The notes under the pieces are model-generated. The model ran no database searches. It saw only the letters and a list, made by a program, of their open reading frames with translations, and was not told the origin of the DNA. From positions 48,561,501 to 48,625,500 of the forward strand of contig JAYKYS010000002.1 in the NCBI GenBank assembly GCA_036924285.1: 64,000 nt of DNA, written 5' to 3'. Positions 13,342 through 24,752 of this stretch are shown in pieces (the stretch's first letter is position 1; each line of letters starts with the position of its first letter). The position numbers and the translations under genes are program-made. Source of the DNA: Asterella californica. Its lineage: Eukaryota; Streptophyta; Marchantiopsida; Marchantiales; Aytoniaceae.

Positions 13342-14114
13342 ATAAGAGATGGGTTACCAACCCCATGATCTCCCGTCTGGGAAGACCTTCCTCTGAACCG
13401 TATGTGCGAGTCTCCTCGCATATGGCTCTCCAAGCGATCTTTTTGACTTAGCCAGTTGGTTAGGAGTCTCTATTAACGGGAGTCCTTCCACACAGAGCTG
13501 TTATCCGTACTTGTTGGGTAAGTCCCCAGTCAGGATGAACGAGATAAAGTTCTTTCTTACCAAAGTCATCTCTGATCTCTTTTACTCTGGGTCTGTTCAC
13601 GGTATTCTGTTACTACGAGTCTCCCGTTGTCCTCCTTTCCTCGGTTCTGACATTAAGGATAGAAAATATTTGTATTTGCCTAGCCAGGTTCCCTGGAGTG
13701 ATCTTAGGCAATCCTAAATTTCGTTTCTACTATGTCGAGCTGGTTCATTAGATTTTTTGATCATTTTGCCGTATTTGTACGGTAGCTGTCTCTCAGTGTG
13801 TTCCATTCTGTTTTCAACCTGAAAAGCAGGGGACGGTGGCTGGAGAGAAGATAACGCTTCCCGCTGGCGACATGATGGTTGTGCCGAGACCACAGCCAGA
13901 CTAATTGGAATATCTCCAGTAGACCTCCAAGACCATCCATAGAACCTCTAGCACGGAGAACTGCTTAGCGTTATCTGTTTCACGCTTTGTTCTCTTTCTC
14001 ACCTACATGCAACAATACCCCTTAGGCTTTCCTCGAGAGGATAGTGGGACGCTTTACACGGAACACTCCGTGCCTGCTTGTCGCCGGAGAAACATTATTA
14101 TTAACTTTTCGCAC
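13342..14114 (-). ncRNA. Group II intron, ORF-less
   Basis: On the minus strand the segment starts GTGCG (14114-14110), the group II 5' consensus. Near its other end it has a domain V hairpin AGAGCCATATGCGAGGAGACT...CACATACGGTTC (13429-13393). A domain VI-like stem around GGGGTTGGTAACCC follows, and the 3' border is placed at about 13342. Group II introns are self-splicing RNAs of organelle genes. At about 770 bp with no reverse-transcriptase frame, it is an ORF-less form. Exons were not recognised, so the host gene is unknown. Its presence beside nuclear transposons suggests organelle DNA moved to the nucleus. Confidence 0.75.
13393..13429 (-). ncRNA. Group II intron domain V
   Basis: The stem GAGCC(A)TATGCGA pairs with TCGCACATACGGTTC through a short tetraloop-like turn. 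It has the conserved 34-36 nt size and layout of the catalytic domain V. Confidence 0.8.
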
Positions 14115-14160
14115 CAATTCCCTTCCAGCAACTATTTCTCATAGTGTATTTGTCTTTTTC

Positions 14161-14207
14161 TTTATTTCATTTGAAGCATCAGTGACTTATGCTTCAAATG
14201 AAATAAA
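14161..14207. repeat. Perfect 18-bp inverted repeat, 11-nt loop
   Basis: TTTATTTCATTTGAAGCA at 14161-14178 is exactly complementary to 14190-14207. It lies about 45 bp outside the 5' end of the group II intron, in the presumed upstream exon or flank. Confidence 0.9.
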
Positions 14208-14439
14208 AATTTGAAAGTCAGTTAACTAAATGAGTCTCAAAATATGAGTTTAACTCTGAGCTAAAGTCTGAGAGTCAGTTAACTAAATGATGGCTCAATT
14301 GTTATCCACTGTTTGGCGATGTTTTTGCCAAATAACAGATAACTCCTCCCTTGACGGAAATGACTATACATATAAAACGATGCAAAACATCAAATTCGAT
14401 AATTTTATAGCGTTTGGCGAGCTTGGTGGGATGCTCTAA

Positions 14440-17400
14440 GGTGCATGGCAAACATATATTACATATTGTGCAGAATCAGGTATTCACAATTCAAAATTAT
14501 CCTGAAATTACTTCGAAAATAAAATGAAAAATCAAGTTTAGTGCATAAACAGTACTCAGGTTAAGTTACCTTCAACGGAATCATGTCACATTGAGTCAAT
14601 TCGAAATTCAGAAGCTTACATGTGTCAGAATATGAGAAGTCTATGGGTTTAAACCTAGTAGGATCTCTGGGAACATAGTCACATACGGGTAGTTGTAGAG
14701 CTACAAGTAATCGGCTCATGCTAAAGCCAGACCGATCTGAAACCGAACAGTTTCGAACCCAACCGTTGTTAACTCTTAGAACAGAATTAGAATTTAATTG
14801 TTCCGGTAAAATTAATATTAGCTGATTTTCTTCCATGCTATTCGAAATTGAACAGAGTCACTAAAAGATAGAACGGAACAAAATCATCAAGAACTGAGTC
14901 GTTTCCCAATCTTTGGAACTGAAACGAATCGAACCTTCAAACTTGGAATTGGAAGCAAACATTCAAACTTCAAACCCGAACCAAACCGAACCTTCCATCT
15001 TTGGAACCGAACTGGGGCTGACCCCTAAGAGATACCATGAATTTATCGCCCAAAATATGTAAATTCTGGTCGCCTGAAATGAATCTGACCGTAAATTAGT
15101 AGCACTACTATCGGACACGGTCTCCCTATGGCTATAGCTACTAACTGGTGATAAGAGATGAAAACATTAGGGGTGCCAATTTAATGTCAATGATGCAGAG
15201 AAATCCTTTCGCCCAGAGTGGTAGTTCCAAGCGGGCCTTGTGAGATGGAGGTACATGCAGATCCATCCTCCGCCAAATCTCATTAAGAAGTGGTCTGTTT
15301 ACTCGAAATTCAAACTTTCGATATTCGATACAAAGAGTTCTTCTCAGGTTCAGAGTTTCGACTAAACTGGGTTACTCAGAATGAACGGTGCCCGTGCCAG
15401 CTGGCCTTGATGTCCATATTTTGGACATTTTGTACCAAAATTCTGTACATTTAGTTCTAGATAGAAAATTTTATATATATAGGTATAGATTTGAAATTTC
15501 AAATTCACTAAAAGAAATGTTGATGATTAATTCTTTTCAACGACCTTTTGTACCAGGAGGGGGTTCACTTACCACTACCATTCAACTTTTGAAAGTTGGG
15601 GAGATACACTTTCCCACATTCACGAAGGAGATGAGGAGTTGTACGAGTTAGGAAGGGTATATTTCTTTCTATTCGGCGCACGACAGAAACTCACGGCAAC
15701 AAGAACAACAGGACACGCCAATTCAATGAAGGGTCACATGCCGATGGTAGACTCACCAGAAAAGGAGAAATCAACCACCACAGGAACCAAAAGACACAGA
15801 ACCATATTATTCTACTTGAAGAAGGTAAGCCTCTGGCGGACAAACTAGTAGGAATGCTTACCAACATCAAGATTCAAGAGGGAGTAAATCGAGGCGAGAA
15901 CTCAGGCAAAAATACCCAGACTAAGATCTCTAGCATGTCGTGACATAGTGAGCAGATCGAACAGGGGATCGACTTGCATCTCTGACACTCTACTAGGAAG
16001 CAAGACGTGAGGGAAAACAGAGGAATCATGCACAATGACGACTCCAACCCCAACTTGTCTAGAGAATAAATTTCTCTTCAGTCGCCCTTTTTCAGAAAAC
16101 TCGGTGTCAGAGAACTTGTTCCTCCATCAGAACCAGTATTGTGTGCAAATTTTCGACTGTATCATCGTTCTTGGCACATACCAGACCGGGTCGTCCCAGC
16201 TTTTGATGATGCGGGCAACTGGTGAAAGTGACATGTGCCAAGCAGATCCTTTTGAGGAGTTCGGTTCCGAACTTGACGAGAAAATAACATAACAGACATG
16301 TGGAGAAAATCCCATCGCCCTCGGAGACCAAGTATTTGGGGACAACCATCCTGCCGGTCATACAAGGCGAGAACCACCAAACAAAGGACAGAGAGAAAAA
16401 CCCTCATAACACTAGCTTGCTATGTCTAGCAAGCTACGCAACCTCCTCAAGTAAAAAGGCACACCGAACGCAATGATGATGACTGTGTTAGAAATCCTCC
16501 GGAGATCTAGAAGTACTTAGGCCACCGAGGATTTGCATTTAACTTGTGGAGGAAACGCGTTGAAACATTCTGGACGACGGGGGCGAGGAGGCCTTCAGCA
16601 AGTATACCTAACTCTCGTAAGCTGCCAGACTAACCACCTGGATAAGGTGTCGATGAATTGATAGGGAGTTCAGGTATTGCAATATGCCGTATGCCAACTG
16701 CAACTGTGTGCCGGTTTGTAGGTTGAACTTCTTGATCGAGACCAACTCGCATTGAGCAGAGGGATCTCTCCTCGCAAAACGAAGAAATTCCTGGTCACGG
16801 TATTCCTTGGACGGTCATTTAATATTTCGCAATAGTTGGAAGTAGTCTTTTCTGACTCAATGCAGGGGCCTGCAGTTTTGACCATCATGGTACAACTGCA
16901 CACAGAAGTGTAGAAATCCTAGCACATGCAAAACTAACACGGGAGGAACCAAGCAAGCAGGCACGATAGACAACAGGTAGAAGGTGTCAGCCGTTGCTAG
17001 AGAAAGAAACAGTACATTCGAGCCAACTACACCGAAGAGAGTCAGCAACGGAGTTGACGAGTCAATAGAACGCTCCTTTTCCACAAGCAGAGTTCGTACA
17101 AAGAGAGTACGATGTGTTGCCCTGATTCACTGAACCAAGGCAACACCGAAGTGAATCTGAAATAGTGACAGGCCTCCAAACAGAGATAAGCGCGTGAACG
17201 GGTAGCATCCCGCGAGTCTCAGAGCTCAATAACAATAGAGCACAGAACAAGAGCAAAATGTTTCAATAGACTATGTTGGATTCAATGAGCGTAAACGAAG
17301 GAATGTATGGTCCAAGGGCTAGCTAGTGACAGCTGTAGTGAATGCGGAAGACAACAATTTACTGACAAGAACACATTTCCTCGAAGAAAATAGAGAGAAG

Positions 17401-18015
17401 AAGTCACGTTGAGTCAAATCAATACCAACCCGCCAATTCCCGCCCTAATTATAACGAGGTGACGACTGATACGATTGAATCTCCATCCCACTCTCCGTCC
17501 TCCGGTCTGACTGACTCCGTCTCTAACACTCCTCCAAGGCTCCCCGGAGGATACAGCAGGTCAATACGGTTGTTTCACTGGTGTGCGATCTGGACAGGGT
17601 TCGATCCGTGAACACTTTAGGTTTGGGCACGTGCGTTAGATGCTCACGAGTCTTCAGGCAGTGCACTCCTGAGAACAGAAGAACAAGCAACGAGAAAGAC
17701 CTCGCCGAAGTTTACCCTTAACTTGCTCACCTACTTTCCAACCGCAGGACCCCTTTTTGGACAACACTCCCCAGCTGTGGGACTGTGCAGTCATTTTGTC
17801 CTATTGATGTGAACGACCCTTGACGCCACTCATCTTTAGACTGCTTCCCTATCAGTCCCCTTGCACCCTTTCGGTCTCCAACAGTCCCCTCGCACCATCT
17901 CATTTTCTTCCAAGTCTCACATATACTAACTGATCAACCTAAATTAGCCTCTTTCGCTCGAGATGTACAGAAGTCGAGTCGAGAATATCTTTGCAACTTT
18001 TACCACCATATTAGC
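14440..18015. other. Unassigned region with one LTR-like stretch
   Basis: No gene family is recognised. A run of GAACC/AAACCG-type words occurs near 14730-15020. Minus-strand coding-like fragments with internal stops lie near 16640-16900 (for example CELVSIKKFNLQTGTQ) but match nothing I know. 17274-17528 is listed separately as a possible LTR. Confidence 0.4.
17274..17528 (-). repeat. Possible solo LTR or LTR remnant
   Basis: The stretch starts TGTTGG and ends TAACA, giving TGTTA...CCAACA in minus orientation. It is followed on the plus strand by CTCCTCC, which would be a polypurine tract on the minus strand. No matching partner LTR or target duplication was seen, so this is tentative. Confidence 0.3.
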
Positions 18016-18960
18016 AAGGATTTTGGAACTGTCAACATCAGACTTAGGTGGTATTGGACCTTCAATTAAGTAACAGGAGATGTGAATTCAATGGTTTGTC
18101 TCGCGCTGTCGTGCTTAACTAATTTCTTAGCATGCAGGACTACGTATGCATGTGCAAGTTCATTGTTAGAGAACCCAAATCAACGATGCGGTGTAGTCTA
18201 GACTGACTTGCGTGTAGATTTCAACTTGACACCTTGCGCTAGCGCAACCCCTGACATGATAATCAGCGTTATCAATTTCAATGTCTCTTGGGATAAACAC
18301 CCAGTTAAGCACTTCTGTGTTAAGTCGATTCTATCTGTGTTAGTACAAATACCCAGCGCACACACTCTCGGAATGTGATGACATAACATCCTGATCCCAC
18401 GCAGTGTGTTGTTCAAGGTGACTCTCATAAACTTTCCTTGTGATATATGTGCAGTTCAGAGCAGTTTCCGTTGTTCATGTACAGCTGCACTGTTCGCAGT
18501 GGTCTGTTTCAATGTGCAGATAACAGTATCGAAGGTGTGAAAGCAAAGTGAGGATCGGAGACTAGCTTGAAGTTCAACATTCATGATCACTACCAGTGTT
18601 TGGTCCAAAATTCAGAGTTGGCCATGGACAGGAAGGATATATTCCTTGGAACCACAACTATAGTCGTAGTTCTAGTGTGGAACCAATTGCGCGCATATCG
18701 ACCACTGTGAAACTGATTTCAGTTTCGGAAACACTTTTCAGCCCTTAAAATTCGACTTTGCAGCGGAATGCTTGAACTTATTTAGGAACAGTCCAATGGA
18801 AAGTAAGTACACTGTCAAGTGCAAAACTGTAGAATCCTACACTGAGCAGGTCGATGTTTTCAGCTTCAGCTGAAAAAGTTACGGCAAGGTTTTCCCATCT
18901 TACGAAGAAAGGGGGAAGAAAAGGTAACCTAACCTTATTAAGGTTTCTTTTTCAAATCTA
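18016..18960. repeat. Segment duplicated at 46591-47535 (copy A)
   Basis: A 945-bp stretch from AAGGATTTTGGAACTG to CAAATCTA is repeated in the same orientation at 46591-47535 with a few substitutions and small indels. The part from 18556 on is also in the inverted arm at 57227 and lower. It is the 3' flank of neprosin copy A. Confidence 0.9.
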
Positions 18961-21900
18961 GATCTGTGCTGTAAGTACAGAAAGTAAGTAAGCCTCCTAG
19001 CAGCAGCAGGTACGGGCGCTGTAGTAACCGGCCACATCGAAGTATGTATGTATATACATACATATAACGACATATGTATATATGTACGTAGCATCACTTG
19101 CGATAAAATCGGATCATCGGGTAGCTCAAGTAGGACAGCTTGTTGTTGAGTAACCAGCTCCACCGAAGAATATGTAGGTACCCCAGTCACTGCTGGAGAA
19201 TTTTTCAGCAGTGTAGCAGCCAGCCTCAGTAATTCCTGGGCCATCCGAAAGGTCATTGGGTGCGTCATGCAAAGTGTTTGCCAGATCTACTGTTTGCATG
19301 AACCGAATGTAAGCGGCCTTCCTAAACCCTTCACTAGCAAAAGCCCCACTTCCCATATCCGTCTGTGTATGACGACCATCCGTTTCTACATTTATAATCT
19401 CACCACCCCAGTCGACATTGTCCGCTGCTGCATTGAGTCGATTGAATATGTTCATGGGCCAGTATCCCACAGTCTCGTCGTTGATATCTAACCACCAAAC
19501 GCTCTGTTCTGAATCCTGCATGTCCTCGGAATTTAAGCGATGAATTAATCATCATGATGTTAGCTCCCAGTTTCGACGATCCATGGCCAGCGAAATGCAA
19601 CTGTGAAGCACTACAAGCTTAAGGGCAGGATACTTACGAGGACAGATCTAGTGAATGATGAGAAAATTAGGGTTTGGGGTTTATCCTCGCAAATCGCACT
19701 GAGGTACTCACTGATTCTAATTGAGAATTTAGGAGCTCGAGGAAAATATATGAGTAACTTCGCAACGTTAATTCCCAGATTAGGCTTACAACTGCAATGT
19801 GCATGCAGAGCTGTAAAGGAAACTTATATACTAAGCATGCATACTTAGTGAGCGAGCAGACACATAAATAGATTACCAAGTGAACAAGGGCTTTGAGTTC
19901 GGACTGATCCCCATCTGTCACAGAAATAGGGCTTAAAGCTCCCCCGATCACAACATTGCTGTTAGTCTGGATAAAACCCGGGCAGTCGAGGTTGTAGCAA
20001 CCCGTTTCCATGTACGCGTCACTCTGGAATTCAACAAACTGTCAGTGTCAGCTGCACTAGCTAGAAAACTGAATGCAACATGGACAGTGATCACTATACA
20101 CAGACGATGCAAAAGCCGAGTAAGGGGAAAATCATCTTTGGTGTGAAGAGTGACCAGCACTATACCGTCCAATAGATGAAGAGGTGGGGAAGATTATCGC
20201 CATACCCCCCCTCATACACCTGCATGTCTTGACAAGCTGAAGTTATTTAAGCTGGGATGGTGTTTTGTGTCGAGAAGAGTACTGCATCGGCAAGGATCTT
20301 ACTATCAAGAGCCGAAATCACTTCCCTCAATCGTCATGGAGGAGAAAGTCAATTCCATGCCTTGACTCAAGCAGAAATGTGCTGATGATTTTCTGGACTA
20401 TTCGGGAGATGAAACATCTGGATACAACTACTTAGTACTTAGATGCAATGAAACCAAACGACAAGGAAAAGTTATTAGCTTCGAACGGTACCTGCCATCC
20501 TACTTCAATTGTGTTCAAATCGTTGTTTTCATAAGACCCGGCTGATATCCAGAGCTGCGATAAACTGAACTCTGTAGTGACTTCCACGCTTGGTTGCCAA
20601 ATGTTGAAGGAAGCCCCAGCTCCTCCGAATCCACCCGCCAGTTCAGTTCCTCCAGTATATGCTGTGCTATACTGTGAACAGGATAGTGAATCAGATACAT
20701 CATGATCAGTTCTAGATCTTTCTACAACTGCTAGATTGTCAGGTCTGGGCAGCCCATGCCAGTAAAACGCCTGACTTTCAAACCATGAAATCCTCGATTC
20801 GTAACTAGCGCAGAAAAAGGAACATATAAGGTCACGAAGAATCGATGTCAGAAATAATCAGAAAGCGCGCGTACGCGTACGAGGTAAACTTCCCTTCCAT
20901 ACCTCATGTTCGCCTCCAGAATCATCAGCTTGAGGATCAGATATAGAGGAGTTTGTAGATGTCCCATGGCCATGGCCAAATCTGGAGAATCGTTTCCTGT
21001 CTCCGACTTTACGGGTCATATTTAACTTGCCTCGACTTTCACATACTGGAATCGTTCCTTCTGGACAAGATCCACCTTCAGTGGTGAACGGCTGTTGAGC
21101 AAGTTTGATCTCAGGGCGATCACGACTACTCTTTCTTGATGTTTCTTTCAAATCGAAGGATGGTTTGACTAGTACTTTAGGTTCCTGACAGACAGAAAAG
21201 TGATCATAGTCAGTCAAGTAGCTGAAGGAAAGCCCACTTTCTTCAAATTCACTCACGCGCGCATCCTCGTGGAGGGTCCACGTACGACAATACTATAACA
21301 GTGTGCCGCGCTAGATCTGAAGCTATAGATTCTGAAGTGGTCCTGGTTGAGATGCAGGCAACTCTAGCCTGTGTCACTGAACATCAGAGGCGAGGTACGT
21401 ACGTGCTGTGACACTGCCTCCCACTGTACATGTGAAACATCAAACTCTGACAGTGGCATGAATTTGAAGCTACTGTAGCTGGCAGTTCAATGTTGACAAT
21501 GTACGTACCTGATCTGGAAGCGAACGTAGTGACAGTTGCTCGCGTATAGGTACGCACGTGACATTGTCACCCTTAGATTGCTGCCACGACAAGATGCATC
21601 CAGAGTATAAGAGTCTGACTGGAACCCTGCTCGTTTCAGTAGTGAGATACTGGCGACGACCTTGCTAATTAAGTACTGTACGTAGCTAGCTTTCAGGCTC
21701 AAACTCACATTTAAACTACATCATGCTTGACACACACATGCTCCTGCTTGTATATAGTTTCAACCAGAAGCACAGTCGACCAGTACAAGGAATTCGAATC
21801 CCAGAGATTGGTGCAAAACCAAATCGAGCTGCTGCAGTCCGTCAAGCACACCTTGAAGTTTTGAAATCGTGCGGACTGTGAAAGCTTTAGACCTGGACTC

Positions 21901-23722
21901 CATCCGAGGACTAGGAAAGCTAGAAGATAGTATTTCATGATCATGACGGAACGCAGATCTAGATATGTTGCTGCTCAGTATCGTATCAATTTCCAAGGGC
22001 AAAAGTGTGTTCGAATTCTGACGTGCCCCACTGCAGTGTGCTCCACTCTCAGACTGATTCCTCTGTCAGTATCTGTGAAAGAGTGAGACTGATAGATGAA
22101 CTAAGAGATAAGTGACATTCCTAGCCTCCAGCACCTGTGCCTAGTAACTTGTTGCTGAGCATGGATCTGGAGATCTAGAAGCGTACCGAACGTTCTCCCT
22201 ATAGGCATATATATATGCGTTCAGGTGCTCTAGATCAGTACTTCCATGAGGCGACCGATCGAACCCCTAGCCTCCAGCAGCTTGTCAACTGCAGTAAAAC
22301 GTGTGCTTATCTCCTTTACTGTAACACGTTCAACCGGACTTTCGCGTGCACCCCGGGTCTATATCCCGCACAGTTAACAGTACCAGGTGAGACTCACGAA
22401 GCGGATGATAGTACCTTGACGTGATCAGGATCGATATTAAAACACACTCATAAAGTCTTAGGCCGGGACCGCACAGAGCTTATCGCCCTTGCTTTTCGCT
22501 AGTATTTTGAATAAACCGAGCCTCCCTAAGCGGATTGTAGAGGATTCGGGCTTTTTGTTGAATAAACTCTTTACACTGCACAGAGACTGCAGTCGCGGGT
22601 GGCTACTGTACTCAGAGCTTCGGTTCGCCCATGGTACCTGCAAAAACGACCACTCGTTTCCAACACAGTACCCTCCACCAACCCGACTCCCTAAAGGGTC
22701 GCGGGTTTCACTGCACTCTTCGAAAATACAACCGGTTGTCTGTGAGATCCACCAATAATTATCTCCCGTGAGACTATCCCCGTGTGAGTAAAAACCTATT
22801 TTCGAAAAGCCCGTGCGTTCACGCCTTTACTGTATTGTACAAGCCGGTTGAATTATGGCAAGGTTCGGACTGTATTTTGCTGGTCATTCAGTTATGGTTG
22901 TTCCGATAATTTCATTTAAAAATGATTTTGGCATAAACATCAATTAATTATTGATTTTAATAAAGTATAAGTTTGATATCCATTTTCTCGCTTATAAGTT
23001 CAAATTACCGCGAACCCTACTTACGAGTCCTTCATGGAGGATCTACGGGCGGTTTTGCGCCCTACTGAGTGGCGATTTGCATTTGTAACTAGTAGCATAG
23101 TAACTCATTTTGACTCACTCTCAAGTACGTGGTCCAGTTCGTTTGAAGCGTGTCTATGCAGTTGATCATTCTCCGACGTCTGCCGAGGGAATGATATAAT
23201 TCAAGCGTAGACTTGAGACGGGGCCGAGGAAGCTAGCGCTCTTCAGGAACATCACAGACAACAGATTCTTCTTCCACCTAGCTAATTAATTAATTAGGTG
23301 GGAAGAAGAAATCCGGCCGTAAGACAACGACACAATCCAAGGAAGAAAAACCGACAGAAATTAAACACGATTTGAGTTTCTTGACTGGGTCGATCCGGTC
23401 TCGAAGAGTGCAAGATTTTCGACCGAAGTGTACAAGAACACGGAAGTGAAGCAAACTATCCCAGCCAGAAAAGCCAGATCCGCGCAAACGTAGGAGTCAT
23501 TCACGCAGATAGTATATGCATTCCACAACTTTGTACTGTCACTGGTCCTAAGACTGAAATCGTATTGTAAATCAGGGGATTTCCCTTCACCTGTGTAGCA
23601 GATTCGGTCTTCCTGCATTCTGCGGAATTTGCTAATCACCTAGCACTAATTGTTACTTATATTATATTGGACTAGACGACCATACTCACAACTCGTCTCT
23701 CGATATATACTTGTTATGAATT
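18556..23722 (-). repeat. Inverted duplication arm A (neprosin locus)
   Basis: This arm aligns in reverse with 50802-57227 across exons, introns and flanks. The right border is CTTGTTATGAATT, immediately followed by the gypsy 5' LTR at 23723. The left border is where arm B runs into copia-3. Arm A lacks two blocks present in B (51409-52031 and 52597-53158). It has extra palindromic TATATACATACAT-type sequence at about 19046-19088. Confidence 0.92.
19126..21184 (-). CDS. Neprosin-domain (DUF239) putative secreted peptidase, copy A
   Basis: Five exons on the minus strand, all phase 0 with GT-AG borders: 21184-20903, 20671-20492, 20219-20166, 20023-19877, 19515-19126 (stop included), 350 sense codons. 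Exon 1 carries the activation-peptide motif CPEGTIPV. Exon 2 has SLSQLWISAGS and IEVGWQ. Exon 3 is YGDNLPHLFIYWT. Exon 4 has TGCYNLDCPGF, a likely disulfide pair. Exon 5 has VGYWP, WGGEI, MGSGAF and FFGGAG. Family members are secreted glutamic peptidases cleaving after proline. The Glu of IEVGW and of WGGE are, I believe, the catalytic pair, and both are present. The signal peptide and first exon(s) are not located; a leader-like frame at 21944-21711 is one candidate. All five exons are open. Confidence 0.92.
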
Positions 23723-24702
23723 TGTAACACCTTTTGCTTTTTCCCCAAACAAGATGGCATTCGGGCAGTGATTAACCAAAAAATGGTAGTTGCATGGTCA
23801 CAAGGCAAACTCAAGGGACTAGATAAGGAGGGTCGCGAACCCTAAATGGGCATTCTCAGTTTCAGTCTTGGAGAGAGCACTCTTGGTGGTGAGGGAGGAG
23901 ACTGTATTTTTCAGTGTAGTGTATATTGCCTTTGAGGTCAGAAATCAGGAGCTAGAACTGAATTCCCATCAAGCTCCTTGGAGAGCAGATTTGAAGAATA
24001 GACCTTGAGAGTCGTCTTATGATCAAGAAGGATGATATGGTGTTGATTAGATCGCTGACTTGGGGTCTGATCTGTTGAGTAACAGAAATCAGAGCGTTCA
24101 GAGTGAAATTAGGTTCTCTGGTGAAGTCTTAGTTCTGGAGTTAGTTTATCACAGCAGAGTTGCTGAGTAGTGAAGAATTGCCGGTCCAAGAGCGCTGCGT
24201 GACCTTGTCAGCAAGTAATGCCATGTAATGTATATGAGTCCGTGACTTTCTCCATTCTGATAAGTAGGCTTGAGTTGTGTGCCAAAACTGAGTTGGGCGC
24301 ATCTGGTGTCGTGTTGACTTTATTTCGGTGTAATTGCTTTGCCTTCCTACTTCCTAGCATCTACTAGGTCTCCTAGTCTTGGCGGTTGATCTTTGTGGGT
24401 CCTGGCGTTCCGACTTGATCACCAATAGCGGAAGCGCTGCCCAAATTTTATGCAACCCAGGTCTAGAATATTTCCACCTGTGTTTAGTAACCTAAGATTG
24501 ACCAGAGACCTACAAAAGACTAGTTGGTTATTCGAAACCCGTTCAACAGTTATCAAATCCTCGGTGCTCATTAGCTGACAGTTTAACGAACTGGATCTGG
24601 AGACACAAGTAAAGTATACAGGTCTCTAGGGAGGTTCACGTTTGGCAATTCATTGGTTAGAGATTCAAGAATCTGTTTCGAGTTTTGCGGTCGAACGTTA
24701 CA
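23723..24702 (+). repeat. Gypsy 5' LTR
   Basis: It begins TGTAACACC and ends GTTACA, with TG...CA borders. The primer-binding site follows two bases later. About 980 bp. No second copy exists in the window because the 3' end is deleted. Confidence 0.85.
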
Positions 24703-24704
24703 GT

Positions 24705-24716
24705 TGGTATCAGAGC
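24705..24716 (+). other. Primer-binding site, initiator tRNA-Met
   Basis: TGGTATCAGAGC is complementary to the 3' end of plant initiator tRNA-Met, the usual minus-strand primer. Confidence 0.9.
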
Positions 24717-24752
24717 AGGCTCAAGTTGAGTCTTTGCTAAACACCATCGACA

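Larger units (their letters stand above)
10122..14436. mobile_element. Candidate TIR element with TAA target duplication
   Basis: The left end reads GAGCATCTCCACCACAG. The right end, reverse-complemented, reads GAGCATCCCACCAAGC. TAA flanks both (10119-10121 and 14437-14439). GAGCATCTCCA-type ends with a TAA or TTA duplication are typical of PIF/Harbinger-like and MITE families in plants. The match is short with one indel, and no transposase was recognised inside. The two ends could belong to different insertions. The interior holds a group II intron and a SAM-like frame. Confidence 0.4.

Noticed and set aside
13511..13717. Plus-strand 68-codon frame
   Set aside because: Lies antisense within the group II intron; no family motif.
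13342..14114. Group II intron maturase
   Set aside because: No reverse-transcriptase or X-domain motif on the minus strand and too little length.
19040..19090. TATATACATACAT stretch as a promoter
   Set aside because: It is a palindromic microsatellite found only in arm A, downstream of the gene.
21711..21944. Leader-like frame MIMKYYLLAFLVLG as certain neprosin exon 1
   Set aside because: Signal-peptide-like, but no proved splice joins it to the phase-0 exon at 21184, and an alternative frame (VRTISKLQGVLDG) is as plausible. Mentioned only as a candidate.
22215..22424. Small frame upstream of neprosin, also open in arm B (53337-53537)
   Set aside because: Both arms are recent duplicates, so a shared open frame is not evidence of coding. 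It has no motif, and the C-termini differ.
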